This document shows, piece by piece, positions 39,501 to 49,260 of a stretch of 64,000 nt of DNA. The translations under genes and the position numbers were made by a program. Positions within the stretch are counted from its first letter, which is position 1; each line of letters starts with the position of its first letter. The notes under the pieces were generated by a model. The model ran no database searches. It saw only the letters and a list, made by a program, of their open reading frames with translations, and was not told the origin of the DNA. Origin of the DNA: Puffinus mauretanicus (Eukaryota; Chordata; Aves; Procellariiformes; Procellariidae); the NCBI GenBank assembly GCA_023333565.1, contig JAJKFH010000374.1, positions 1,922,001 through 1,986,000 of the forward strand. The letters are read 5' to 3'.

Positions 39501-40845
39501 ATATCATTTTTTTCCCACTGATTTTTAAAGACCATCTGAGTGATCCATATCCTGAGCTTTGGCACAGGACATAAAAAATGGGTCTGAGGGGCCACCTGCG
39601 GTCCCTTTGCTAGGTCATCCCTCTGGGGCATGAGGCACATGTCAAACATGCATTTGCATCCAAAGAGAGAAATCACAGAAGGAGCACAGAAAAGAGGTGG
39701 ACTTTGTGCTGTGGGGTATTTGCAAGCAAATGAGTGGTGCCAGACCTAGAGGACAGAGAATTAGGGCATGCACTTGGCAAAAGGACTGCAGCATAGAAAG
39801 CAAATGGCACCGGTTCAGCTGGAAATCTCTGGGGCCATGAGGAGTCCCAGGCTGCTGTGTGAATCCTCCAGCAGCCACCGCCTCCAGGGGCTGGAAGCTG
39901 GGATCTTTAAAAGAATCAAAGCACATTAGGGGTCAAAATCAGTGGAAATTCGGTATGAAGCAGATGCCTTTGGGGCTGCTTGCAGGCTATGAGAGATCTA
40001 GATTTAATGGCTCGGAACTCCCCAGAATACTGACCAGGCTGTTGCTGCGTTTGAGATGTGCTCTCCCTCGGGTGTGAGTTGCAAAAGTGCGTGTCAGCAG
40101 CCGGGTATGAACGCCACGCTCACCACCTGCACCACACCATAAGAGAGAGAGTTTAAAAGTAGGTCACAGCTCACTGTAATGTAAACTCTTTCTTCTCAAG
40201 TGCATCAAGGTGCTCTTTCATGTGCTACTGAGGCAGGAGCAGCAAGTCCTGAGCATGCTGAGCATCTGTGATCCACCTCCCGCAGTACCTGCTCTGGGGA
40301 CTCTCCAGAGCCGGAGTCTGCTGCCTTCACCGCACACTGCCAGGCCCGGCAGCAGAGGGAGGACAGCAGCAGGTGCCACATGTCACAGTGGGTGACAGTC
40401 AGTGGCATCAGACATCTCAGCTTTCAGGTCTTAGGATGCCTTTCCATGTTTTTTAGCACTGCCCGGTGCTGCTGCAATGTCCTGCAGCTCACAGAGCAAC
40501 CCTGTGCTGCTTTCCTTTCCGTGTCCTGGCTGCGCTTTTATCTCTGCCCTCATCAGGTGCTCCTGGCTCAAGCACATGTGTTTTCCCGTGGGAACACGCA
40601 CTTTTTCTTAGCAACAAAGGCAAGGCCTGAGATAAACCATCTCAGTACAGCAAGATTAGCAGGGAGGTTGAAAGAAAATAAATGCGTGGTCATCACCTAG
40701 TGTCAGAAACTTCAAGCAGATAGGAAGTTGAATGCTCAGTTCACCATTTTCCTAGACAAGAGGTGAAAAAGCCAGAAGAAATTCCAATTGTCCGTTACTT
40801 GAAGAAACAAGTTCTTCACCTCATCCCTTTGCACCTGCAGTGAAT
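33561..40845. other. Non-coding unique sequence, no gene seen
   Basis: About 7.3 kb with no recognised gene. Overlapping frames on both strands at 33.8-34.4, 36.2-37.1 and 38.5-39.2 kb match no family. T-rich short runs and AT-rich stretches occur around 37.7-38.1 kb. No transposon boundary is visible. Confidence 0.55.
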
Positions 40846-40861
40846 GATAAGATGATAAGAT
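40846..40861. repeat. Tandem GATA motifs upstream of the CR1
   Basis: The 16-base run GATAAGATGATAAGAT contains two AGATAA/GATAAG-type GATA-factor sites in the same orientation. It lies about 60 bases before the CpG-rich CR1 5' region and probably belongs to the host flank. Binding is untested. Confidence 0.5.
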
Positions 40862-40909
40862 GGTAAGACTGGGAGCTTCCGCTTCATCTCCAGATCTCTA
40901 GGGACAGGA

Positions 40910-41317
40910 GGGACGGCGGCAGTTTAAAACCCAGGGCACCCGCCATTTCATTCGAAGCCACCGAGGCGGAGGGCTCCGGAGCGGAGGATCGCGCCGGGGG
41001 ACCCTTCCTAAAGCGGCAAAACCGCGGCAAAAGCCGCGCAGGCAAAAGCGCCGGGAGGGAGAGGGAGCCCCAGCGCCCCTCCCCCGAGCCGGAGGCGCGA
41101 GCTCTGACGAGCGGCGGCTCTGACTCAGCGCGGGCGGGGACAGGCGGGGCGGCGGCCGAACCCCCTCAGGTACAAGAGCCGCCCCCAGGGAGCGCGAGCG
41201 ACCCGGAGCGCGGGCAAACAGGGCGCGGCGCGGCAGTTTGGGCGGGCAGGGCGCAGCCCCCCTCCAGGCTCCAGAGGCTCAACTCGTGGTCATCGCCCCC
41301 CAGAAGAGGACCTGGCC
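40910..41317 (+). promoter_or_regulatory. CpG-rich CR1 5' UTR / internal promoter region
   Basis: This is the only strongly CpG-dense, GC-rich stretch in the window. It runs directly into the ORF1 start codon, whose context GGCCATGG is near-ideal. Visible motifs are a TGACTCA AP-1/MAF-type site at 41,121-41,127 and GGGCGGG/GGGGCGG GC-box-like strings near 41,130-41,155 and 41,240. LINEs of this group carry their own promoter in the 5' UTR, so a promoter role fits the family. A host CpG island predating the insertion cannot be excluded for the first part. Confidence 0.6.
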
Positions 41318-41800
41318 ATGGTTTCCACTCGGCCAAAAGCCATCGCCAGGAGGAATGTGGCGACCCAGACCGAGCCCCTATGCAAACACACATCTGTCCG
41401 GGTCTCCGGCTGCAGGGAGTGCCTGAGCCTGTCCCTTGTACGGGAGGGCAGCAGAGACGACGCCTGTGTGCGCTGCGACCAGGCGGATGATCTGCTCAGC
41501 CTGGTGGCAGAGCTGAAGGAGGAAGTGGAGAGGTTAAGGAGTATCAGGGAGTGCGAGAGGGAGATAGATTGGTGGAGCCGCACCCTGCCATCCCTGAGGC
41601 AAGGGCAGCACATGGAGGCTCCACAAGAAGCGGAGGATCCCCTGCCCTCTTGCCACCAGGCAGAAGGAGGGGACCCAGGAGACGGGGGGGGAATGGACAC
41701 AGGTCCCTGCTCAGGGCACCAGGCGAATCCCCGCCCGGCCTCCCTCACCTCAACCTTCCCAGTTGCCCTTACAGAACAGATACGGGGCTCTGGAACTTGA
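41318..41800 (+). pseudogene. CR1 ORF1 N-terminal fragment
   Basis: This frame has 160 codons starting at an ATG in excellent Kozak context. The protein resembles the N-terminal half of avian CR1 ORF1p, a nucleic-acid-binding partner of the retrotransposon RNA. Two CxxC pairs (Cys32/Cys35 and Cys50/Cys53) form a zinc-finger-like C2C2 arrangement. A charged heptad-like segment at residues about 55-85, containing AELKEEVERLRS, is a likely coiled coil. The C-terminal part is Pro/Gly-rich linker. Near 41,770 the frame slips: the CR1-like continuation (NRYGALELEG) is read one frame over until about 41,856. The family's esterase-like domain, expected after this point, is absent. The frame is therefore truncated and a full ORF1p cannot be made. 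Confidence 0.85.
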
Positions 41801-41847
41801 GGGCCGGACAAACGAGGATGTAGATGAAGGCCCAACCAGGGAGTTGC

Positions 41848-41866
41848 CCAAGGAGAGCCAAGGAGA
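41848..41866 (+). other. Internal deletion junction with 9-base direct repeat
   Basis: CCAAGGAGA occurs twice (41,848-41,856 and 41,858-41,866), separated by one G. Sequence to the left matches ORF1 linker and sequence to the right matches the pre-RT part of ORF2 (AKENLHPLLDA). In a complete CR1 these are separated by the ORF1 esterase region and the ORF2 endonuclease. The short repeat suggests deletion by microhomology or a template jump during reverse transcription, which is inference. Confidence 0.55.
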
Positions 41867-43533
41867 ATCTCCATCCTTTATTGGATGCGTGGGGGATTGT
41901 TGCCACCAAGGACGAGGATAAGGCTGAGGTACTTAACGCCTTCTTTGCCTCAGTCTTTAGTAGTCAGAGCAGTTATCCTCAGGGTACTCAGCCCCTGAGC
42001 TGGAAGACAGGGACAGTGAGCAGGATAAACCCCCCATAATCCAGGAGGAAGAAGTTAACGACCTGCTACGCCACCGGGACGCTCACAAGTCTATGGGACC
42101 GGATGGGATCTACCCAAGGGTACTGAGGGAGCTGGCGGAGGAGCTTGCCAAGCCGCTCTCCATCATTTACCAGCAGTCCTGGTTAACTGGGGAGGTCCTG
42201 GACGACTGGAGGCTTGCCAATGTGACGCCCATCTACAAGAAGGGCCATAAGGAGGATCCGGGGAACTACAGGCCGGTCAGCCTGACCTCGGTGCTGGGGA
42301 AGATCATGGAGCGGTTCGTCTTGAGGGCGCTCACAAGCCATGTCCGGGACAACCAGGGGATCAGGCCCAGCCAGCACGGGTTCATGGAAGGCAGGTCCTG
42401 CTCGACCAACCTGATCTCCTTCCATGACCAGGTGACCCGCCTAGTGGATGAGGGAAAGGCTGTGGATGTGGTCTACCTGGACTTCAGTAAAGTCTTTGAC
42501 ACTGTCTCCCACAGCATTCTCCTAGAGAAGCTGGCGGCTCACGGCTTAGACAGGTGCACTCTTCGCTGGGTAAAAAACTGGCTGGACGGCCGAGCCCAGA
42601 GAGTTGTGGTCAACGGAGTTAAATCCAGTTGGCGGGCCGGTCACGAAGCGGTGTTCCCAGGGCTCAGTACTGGGGCCGGGTCCTGTTCACATCTTTATCA
42701 ACGATCTGAGGAGGGGATCGAAAAGCCCCCAGTCAGTTTGAAGACGACACCCAAGCTAAGTGGGCGTTGATCTGCTGGATGGCAGGAAGGCTCTGCAGAG
42801 GGACCTGACAGGCTGGATCAATGGGCTGAGGCCAACAGTATGGGTTCAACAAGGCCAAGAGCCGGGTCCTGCACTTCGGCCACAACAACCCCAGGCAACG
42901 CTACAGGCTTGGGGAAGAGTGGCTGGAAAGCTGCCCAGAGGAAAAGGACCTGGGGGTGCTGGTTGACAGCCGGCTGAACATGAGCCGGCAGTGTGCCCAG
43001 GTGGCCAAGAAGGCCAATGGCATCCTGGCCTGTATCAGAAATAGTGTGGCCAGCAGGAGCAGGGAGATCGCGTCTCCCTGTACTGCACTGGTGAGGCCGC
43101 ACTGGCTGGCTCGTGTTCAGTTTTGGGCCCCTCACTGCTAGGTTAGGACATTGAGGTGCTGGAGCATGTCCAGAGAAGGGGCAACGAAGCTGGTGAAGGC
43201 CTGGGAGCACAAGTCTTATGAGGAGTGACTGGAGGAAACTTAGTCCTGGAGAAGAGGAGGCTGGAGAGGGGACTCTCATCGCCACCCTACAGCTACCTGA
43301 AGGAGGTTGTAGAGAGGTGGGTGCTTGGTCTCCTTCCCAAGTAACCAGCGATAGGATGAGAGAGAAATGGCCTCAAGTTGCGCCAAGGGAGGTTTAGATT
43401 GGACATTAGGAGAAATTTCTTTACTGAAAGAGTGCTCAGGCCTTGGAACAGGCTGCCCAGGGAAGTGGTTGAGTCACCATCCCTGGAAGTATTTAAAAGA
43501 CGTGTAGATGAAGCACTTAGGGACATGGTGTAG
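41858..43533 (+). pseudogene. CR1 ORF2 remnant: RT and C-terminal region, no endonuclease
   Basis: This is the reverse-transcriptase half of CR1 ORF2 in several frames. The pre-RT part (VLNAFFASVF) is read from about 41,858 to 41,990. A shift leads to the frame open from about 42,040 to 42,770. In that frame, counting from the ATG at 42,093, RT segments are visible: GPDG (2-5), ANVTPIYKKG (42-51), NYRPVSLTS (58-66), QHGFMEGRSC (94-103) and motif A YLDFSKVFD (128-136, catalytic Asp130). Past residue about 185 the frame slips near 42,650, where motif B should be. The motif C position is readable only in another frame at 42,737-42,748 as F-E-D-D, so the usual alanine is glutamate although both Asp remain. 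A further conserved piece ([20 protein letters not shown]) appears at 42,967-43,026, and the ORF2 C-terminus ([15 protein letters not shown]) near 43,450-43,495, ending at TAG 43,531. The endonuclease domain is missing. No active enzyme can result. Confidence 0.9.
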
Positions 43534-43620
43534 TGGGCATGGTGGTGTTGGGTTGACAGTTGGACTTGATGATCTTAGAGGTCTTTTCCAACCTTAATGA
43601 TTCTATGATTCTATGATTCT
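43534..43620 (+). mobile_element. CR1 3' UTR and octamer tail
   Basis: After the ORF2 stop comes the conserved CR1 3' end (GGACTTGATGATCTTAGAGG, then CTTTTCCAACC), closing with two and three-quarter GATTCTAT units at 43,599-43,620. This tail is the recognition end for CR1 reverse transcriptase and marks the 3' boundary of the insertion precisely. Confidence 0.93.
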
Positions 43621-45840
43621 AAATCCCACCCACTTGCTTTGAATATCACCAGGGGCACTGTTCTTGATGGTTCCCAGTTTTCTGCCCTGAGAATATGGAA
43701 ATTTGACCATTACCTACACTGCTTCTCTGTACAATTACAGCCAAGGGCTGAAACAAGCAGACCATGAATGAGAGATGGAGTCATGAAAGCTCACTAGAAG
43801 AGGAGGCAAATTTGCCTGTTCTCCACATGATGAAAGAATGGAGCCAGTGTGAACATTTTCCATTGAAACTGGCTTTCTGAAACAGTTAACACCTAAATAA
43901 TTCTATTCACAGGATTCTGCTTCTCATGGAAAATGTCAGTTTTTCAGATAGAGAAATACATAAAAATGTCATATGTCAAAATATATCAAAGATATTTTGG
44001 CTGAACTAAAACTGAGGTGGGGTTGTTTGCAAAAATTCAAGCAGGGAGAAGTTAGATTCTCTGACTCCATTGCTGAATAATACCTAGCTCTCCTACAGCA
44101 GGCTTCATCCACAGTGCCTCTGTAACAGTATCGTCTCCTTTCTACATACAGGAAAAAAGCTGAGATATCTGAGTGATGAAATTAGGGTAGAAACAGGGCC
44201 TTGAGTATTCTGGATAAAGTCATTACCATTCAATTGGCTCTCTGAGAGCCTTCAGCCCCAGTGAGATCCGCTGGCATCTCTTCCTCACTCTACAGACAAT
44301 CAGCACTGTAGGCATCAGGATTATCTCACTGAAGAAACACTTTTATTGGGCACACTGCTCATGGTAAATCTAGCAAGTGTTGCCCTTTTTTTTTCCCCAG
44401 GTATAGTCACCCATTGATCATTCACCAGCTGCTGGTGCCTGTGTGTGTTAGCGTGGGGGCAGACAGAGGGCTTTAAATGGGAGCCCCTGCATGATGCTAC
44501 ACCACGGAGGTTTCTTCTCTCCCCCTCCCTGCCAGCCCCACAGGGCAGGGCTGTGCTCACCACCCCCCCGACCTCCGCCCCCTCCAAGGTGGCCTTGGAG
44601 ATGGGTACCAACAGGAAGGATGCTCTGGGTTTCTTCAGGAAACCTTCCAAATTGCACAGGATTAATGCAATCTGGAAAAATCTGTTAACCGTGATGCATT
44701 CGTATAGCTGGAAAGATGGAGCTGCTATTTCAAACAGGCCTTCCTGTAAATGTCCAGGGGCATCTCGAAATGCATTTCAAACACAGAAATGAAGGGCTCT
44801 GCTCTGGCTCATTTCACCTGTGATGTGTCATCTCGTAAGTGGCCCCAATTTACCAGACAGCAGCAGAAAATTTAGTTTGTGAACGCAAGTCCTGCAGTTA
44901 GCCACACAATGGCCAACAGGACTGCTTTAAATACATTGGGGTGTAATTTTGACCCTGACTGTTACCAATAACAAAAACTGCCCTGGATATCATCTCGACC
45001 ATCACTGTGCACAGGATTCTCAGTTTGAGGCAGGGCGAGTTATGACACAGTAGGTTCATCAGAGCTATAGAAATCCTCCCCAAAGCAGTGAATTGTTTCC
45101 ATCCTTCATACACAAAGGAAATAAACTTACACTGAAGTCCCAGTAGTTTGTCCCTATTAAGAGGGTTCTGCTCTTAATATCTCTGCTGTATAACACCTGA
45201 CAAGAGCTTCCCAAGTGGCTGCCTACCCAAAAAAAGAGAGGAGACATCAGCAAGGACATACCGACAGGTCCACAGATGGGTACTTGGATGCAGTCCTAAA
45301 GATTAGAGTAATAGCATCTTCCATAGTTGACTAGAATTTCTCTTTTGTAGGCAATAAATATTGGATTATTTATTTTGCATCATGACTGCCTTCTCCTTTC
45401 CTCTCCTTTCTTTTTTTCTTTCTGTGTGGTAAGGGAAGAGCATATGATGAGTGTGGTATATTATAACTGAATATTAATCTCTTCTATTCAGTTGGTGCAT
45501 GCATTCATTTATATGCATGATTTGCTAGTTTTGTTTGAATACACACACACACATTTAACAGTGAGGTTTATTATGAAAAATGCCATCAAATTAACTCTTT
45601 TAAAAGATGCCAATATTATTGGCAAGAATTGTGTTTTATTTTCTTTGTAACTGTGCTGCTTCCTTAGACATTCATTTCTTTGAAATCAAGTACTTTTCCA
45701 AATGCAAAGACACTGGTGATGAGCAACTGTCATTCCCACATTAAAAAGCAAAACCAAGCCTTGATCTTTCTACAGCAGATTAGGGAGTGAGATAAAAATG
45801 AGATGAAAGCCTCAAATGTCTGTTCCACTAGGTTCGAGGC
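43621..45840. other. Non-coding unique sequence, no gene seen
   Basis: This flank of the CR1 has no recognised gene. It contains an AT-rich inverted repeat (AAAATAT..ATATTTT near 43,979-43,999), a C-rich stretch near 44,560-44,590, a pyrimidine-rich run near 45,393-45,425 and (AC)6 at 45,541-45,552. Frames at 44.3-44.8 kb overlap on both strands and are proline- or glycine-rich by composition. Confidence 0.55.
45541..45552. repeat. (AC)6 microsatellite
   Basis: Six AC units are visible in AT-rich unique sequence. Confidence 0.8.
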
Positions 45841-45892
45841 ATTCTTTTTGTTTTAGTTCCGCACTCTGCCTCTTTAATTCCCGCTGGCTCAA

Positions 45893-46005
45893 ATGCCAAT
45901 TTTCTGCTATGTTGGCATGACTGCCGAAGAATTGCTTCTGTTAATAAACTGCACAAAATAGCTGAGCAATTAGGCAATTAAACTGTTTTAAATTTAATTT
46001 AAAAC
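45893..46005. promoter_or_regulatory. AT-rich palindrome-bearing candidate element
   Basis: Two inverted repeats lie close together. ATGCCAA (45,893-45,899) pairs with TTGGCAT (45,912-45,918), giving NFI-like half sites facing outward. A palindrome with perfect 10-base arms around a single central base spans 45,985-46,005. Several AATTA-type homeodomain cores lie between them. The mix resembles conserved non-coding enhancers, but conservation cannot be seen from one sequence. Confidence 0.3.
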
Positions 46006-46020
46006 CCTGGCATTTTGCTA

Positions 46021-47930
46021 GGAGTACTTTTTTTTTTCTTTAATCCCATCTTTTTCGAGTGGTGGGAGGTAAAGGGCAAGTTGGAAGGGTGGGAAGGCAG
46101 CATGGTGATGAGGGAAGAGTCTGGTGTGATTGGAGTTTACTCAGGCTCTCACTGCAGACAAGCACAAGGGCTGTCCGCTTTGGGGAGCACATTCCAGCCC
46201 TTGCCCCTTATTAGAACAAGTCATTTTTTCCCAAACATTTAACACACAAACAAGCTTAATCTGATTTCTGTTCTGATCCCAAATGGGTATCAGGGCTTGT
46301 AAGCAAATGATTTCAAGAGCTGCCTACCTGCTCTCGGCTGCTAATTCAAAATAAAAAGGAGTGGTGGAGAAAACACAAGAATTACTATGCCCGGGGGTGA
46401 GCAACTTGTTCTGCTCATCACTGTGTGTTCCCACTGCATTCAAGGGCACTTCTCCAAGTTACCTGAACCGTAACCTGTGCTTATTTGACCTGTACTTACA
46501 GAGATGCCTTTTTTGCTACAGATCAGGTTTGCATTTTGATAAATGCTCTCTTGCTGACTTGCCATTGATGATGGCACGGGCATTTTCACTTGCCAGGGAT
46601 AGGCCCAAGAGGAGAATGGTGAGAAGGCTTCTTCCATCATGCCATGGCTGCAGCCCCAAGCCCATCACCGGCTGCCTTGCCTTGCTGCCAGCCAAAGCCC
46701 CTCCTGGGCCACTCACACAGCGTGGGCCAAGCTCTGGCAGCCCACCCCCATCTTGCTCCATCCCTTCCCAAGCCAGCCCTATACCCCTGGGCCACCATCC
46801 AAAATTTGTGCATGTTCCTCTGTTCCGTTCCACAGTCCCAACCTATCCCATTCATGGACCAAAGCAAAATTCTCCCAATAACCATAAATTTTCAACTATC
46901 CAGCAACATCCCATTCCTGTGCACTGCAACTGCTCTTCCACCCACACTGTGCACCTCAGCTGACCCACAATTCTACCACTCCTAAGTTTTTCAGAGCAAT
47001 CTGTCCTCTTCTCAATGCATTAAATATCTTTTCTTACGATAATGGCTGGAAGAAACAAAACATTCTCCTTAGTGCCATGCTAAAACTTTCCCCTAATAAA
47101 AACTCACCAGGTTTTCTGAGCCTTTTTGAACTACCTACATTTGGATGAATGATGCTACAGCTAAGCAAAATCTAGCACAATGTTGTCTACCCTGCAGTGC
47201 TGACTGTCTCCTCAAGGAAAGCTCATACTTCCATGGTCACGTAATAGCTATTTTTAGTGAACCAGTCATTCTTGTTATTTTCCTAGTCTTTGAAATTAAA
47301 AATAATGGAAAAAGAATTAAAAGGATTCTTCTAAAGGTTACAGTAGTCACATACTGTTTGCAAAATTCAAACTGAAACTTCGCCCTCTGAGCTAATTTGA
47401 GGATATCAACATTAACAATATTCACGTCATCGTTGCAATCAGGCTCACATTATCATTTCCGCTTAATACACCATTGGGATCAATCCTGTGGTAACTGGGG
47501 AAATGTACTATACGTTAATTCATTATTTCTGGTACGATTCTATGCTTAATCGAGATCTCCTGTTCTGCACAATGAACTCACTTGTTACCCTGAGAACAGA
47601 CAAGCCAGTCCCAGGAAGTTCTGCGCTGCAGACCTGAATATCTCCACACCTCCGTGCTGCAGAGGAACTGTCGGCAACACAGGCTATGCCGGGGTGTTAA
47701 TAGAGATACAATGGCTGGAAGTGCTGGATGACTTGGAGAAGTGAGACGTGCCATGGAAACAGGCTGCGCGTGGCAGTGTTTTAGAGCAATGCAGAAAATT
47801 GGGGCAGCAGCGAGACTTTCATTTTCTGCTTTTTGGACATCTCAGAGCACTATTTCAAAACCTTTTTTGTCTCCATGTGTTAGCATAGATTGCAATATTA
47901 ATTTCTGTCCTCTCCTCCCTCCTGACATCG
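46021..47930. other. Non-coding sequence with one long chance-like frame
   Basis: The longest open frame outside the CR1 (46,361-46,963, + strand, 200 codons) is Pro/Ser-rich in its second half. It overlaps opposing open frames and shows no domain, signal peptide or repeat that I recognise, so it is not called as a gene. The rest is unique sequence. Confidence 0.5.
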
Positions 47931-47934
47931 ACTT

Positions 47935-48092
47935 TCTACCACTAACCCTTTGGCTGTCTCGTCCATTTTGACAGCAGGGTCTTCAGAACAGCATCTCTCT
48001 CTCGGTGTTTATACAGTGCCCAGCACGAAGAGAAACTATTTTTTTGCTGGACCTTTAGCTGCTACTGTAATGCACATAATAATAATATTACA
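47935..48092 (+). mobile_element. Ancient retroposon 3' tail (MIR/L3-CR1 type)
   Basis: GGCTGTCTCGTCCATTTTGA, then CTCTCTCTCGGTGTTTATAC, then CAGTGCCCAGCACGAAGAG, then GCTGCTACTGTAATGCACAT and a final AATAATAATATTA follows the order of a 3' tail common in amniote genomes (GTGTTTGTACAGTGCCTAGCAC..GCTACTGTAATACAAATAATAA). It is non-coding and strongly diverged. The exact family name is uncertain. Confidence 0.7.
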
Positions 48093-48879
48093 TCCTTAAA
48101 CTCTCTGTCCTGTTTCAATGCATCTGACAACCTTCTTAGAAAAAAAGATGTACGTATTATGCATATGTGAACAAGCTCTAACATCAAGTGGACAGCACAT
48201 AATTCCAGATCATCTTCTGAGTGTCAGAAAAACCCAAACTGTCACAGGCATGACATAGGGAAGGATAATTAAGATAATGGGTTGGTCAGTATGTTTGTAC
48301 ATCGCTTAGTAGCCATCAACAGAATTACTGCTCAAGGCAGACCCCAGAACACTCCTCAAGCCTCCTTGCTAGCAACATGTAGTTGGGACTTCAGAATAAG
48401 AGAGTCTAGGCTTTGCCGTTGTACATATGACAAGATTTTCAGGCACTGTAACTCTTAGAAGAGAAGCATCAACTTTCCTGATCCTACAAGAGGCATACCA
48501 AAATCTTTTTGTGGCCAACACCACAGACAGAGAGCCATGCTCTGGCAGTGGCTCACAGGTGGGAGGTGACAACCACTATGGGGCACCAGCAACTTGCTGG
48601 GTTGGACTGGACACATAGCTGCACCCTTGGGCATGTTAATGATGCCATCCTCAGTGATTAGTACTGTTTTATTTCTACCAAGGTTCAGGATTGTCCAGCA
48701 GGGCCTTTCTTTTGGTCAGGGGACTTAGCTCTGATGTGGTTCAAGAGCCACATGTTGGTCATGAACCACGCGTTGGACACTTCTGCTTTGTTTTGTAAGA
48801 TAGTGACTAAAGGAGGTCCCAGGAATTTAGTTGTTTATTGTAGTTCCTACAAATACCAGCAGAGGTTGTACTGAAATGT
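48093..48879. other. Non-coding unique sequence, no gene seen
   Basis: No protein family, repeat or structural motif was recognised in this stretch. Confidence 0.55.
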
Positions 48880-49260
48880 AAGATAAACACGTATGCAAAT
48901 AATACATTGACTCTGATTCAGTCAGAATGACTTTGCCAATAAATAGACAATCACTTTATAATACATTACATTTGTATATTTTAAACGACCTAACTGATAG
49001 GAGCATGAAAGCATTAAATTACCATATAGCAAGACAACTACACCATACTAGACATCTATTAACATACTACACGTCAATCAGTGTTTTACCAATTAATGGC
49101 TATCTAATTATCTTGCTATAATGAGCTTGTTAAATGCCAATTAAATGGCAAGATGTTTGAATGCATTAATAAGAATGTAATTACACAGTTATTGGTGACA
49201 TAATTTTCACATCATTAACTAGTAACTTATCCTTATTGAGTTTAATAAGTATATTCTTTT
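48880..49260. promoter_or_regulatory. AT-rich, ATTA-dense block, candidate conserved non-coding element
   Basis: The stretch is visibly AT-rich and unusually dense in ATTA/TAAT cores, including AATTAATGG, CTAATTATC and GTAATTACAC. It contains the near-palindrome TGCCAATTAAATGGCA near 49,136. It lacks simple tandem repeats, which would otherwise explain such composition. Clusters of this kind are typical of developmental enhancers bound by homeodomain proteins, but this is inference from composition only. Confidence 0.3.

Larger units (their letters stand above)
40905..43620 (+). mobile_element. CR1-type LINE, 5'-containing, internally deleted
   Basis: In order, this element holds a CpG-rich 5' region, the N-terminal part of ORF1, a junction near 41,848-41,866, the pre-RT and RT parts of ORF2, the ORF2 C-terminus ending at a TAG at 43,531-43,533, and a short 3' UTR ending in GATTCTAT repeats. 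CR1 elements mobilise by target-primed reverse transcription, using their own RT and a 3'-end hairpin/octamer tail. Most genomic copies are 5'-truncated, whereas this one keeps the 5' end. It lacks the esterase-like C-terminal part of ORF1 and the endonuclease domain of ORF2, so it spans about 2.7 kb where a full CR1 is about 4.5 kb. Several frameshifts show it is dead. The exact 5' edge is uncertain (about 40,905-40,975). No target-site duplication was sought in detail, and CR1 usually lacks a clear one. Confidence 0.92.

Noticed and set aside
41290..41874. 194-codon minus-strand frame
   Set aside because: It is the antisense shadow of the CR1 ORF1 region on the + strand.
46361..46963. 200-codon frame, the longest + strand frame outside the CR1 ORF2 region
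   Set aside because: It is Pro/Ser-rich, overlaps several opposing frames, shows no recognised domain, and its length is plausible by chance in 64 kb over six frames.
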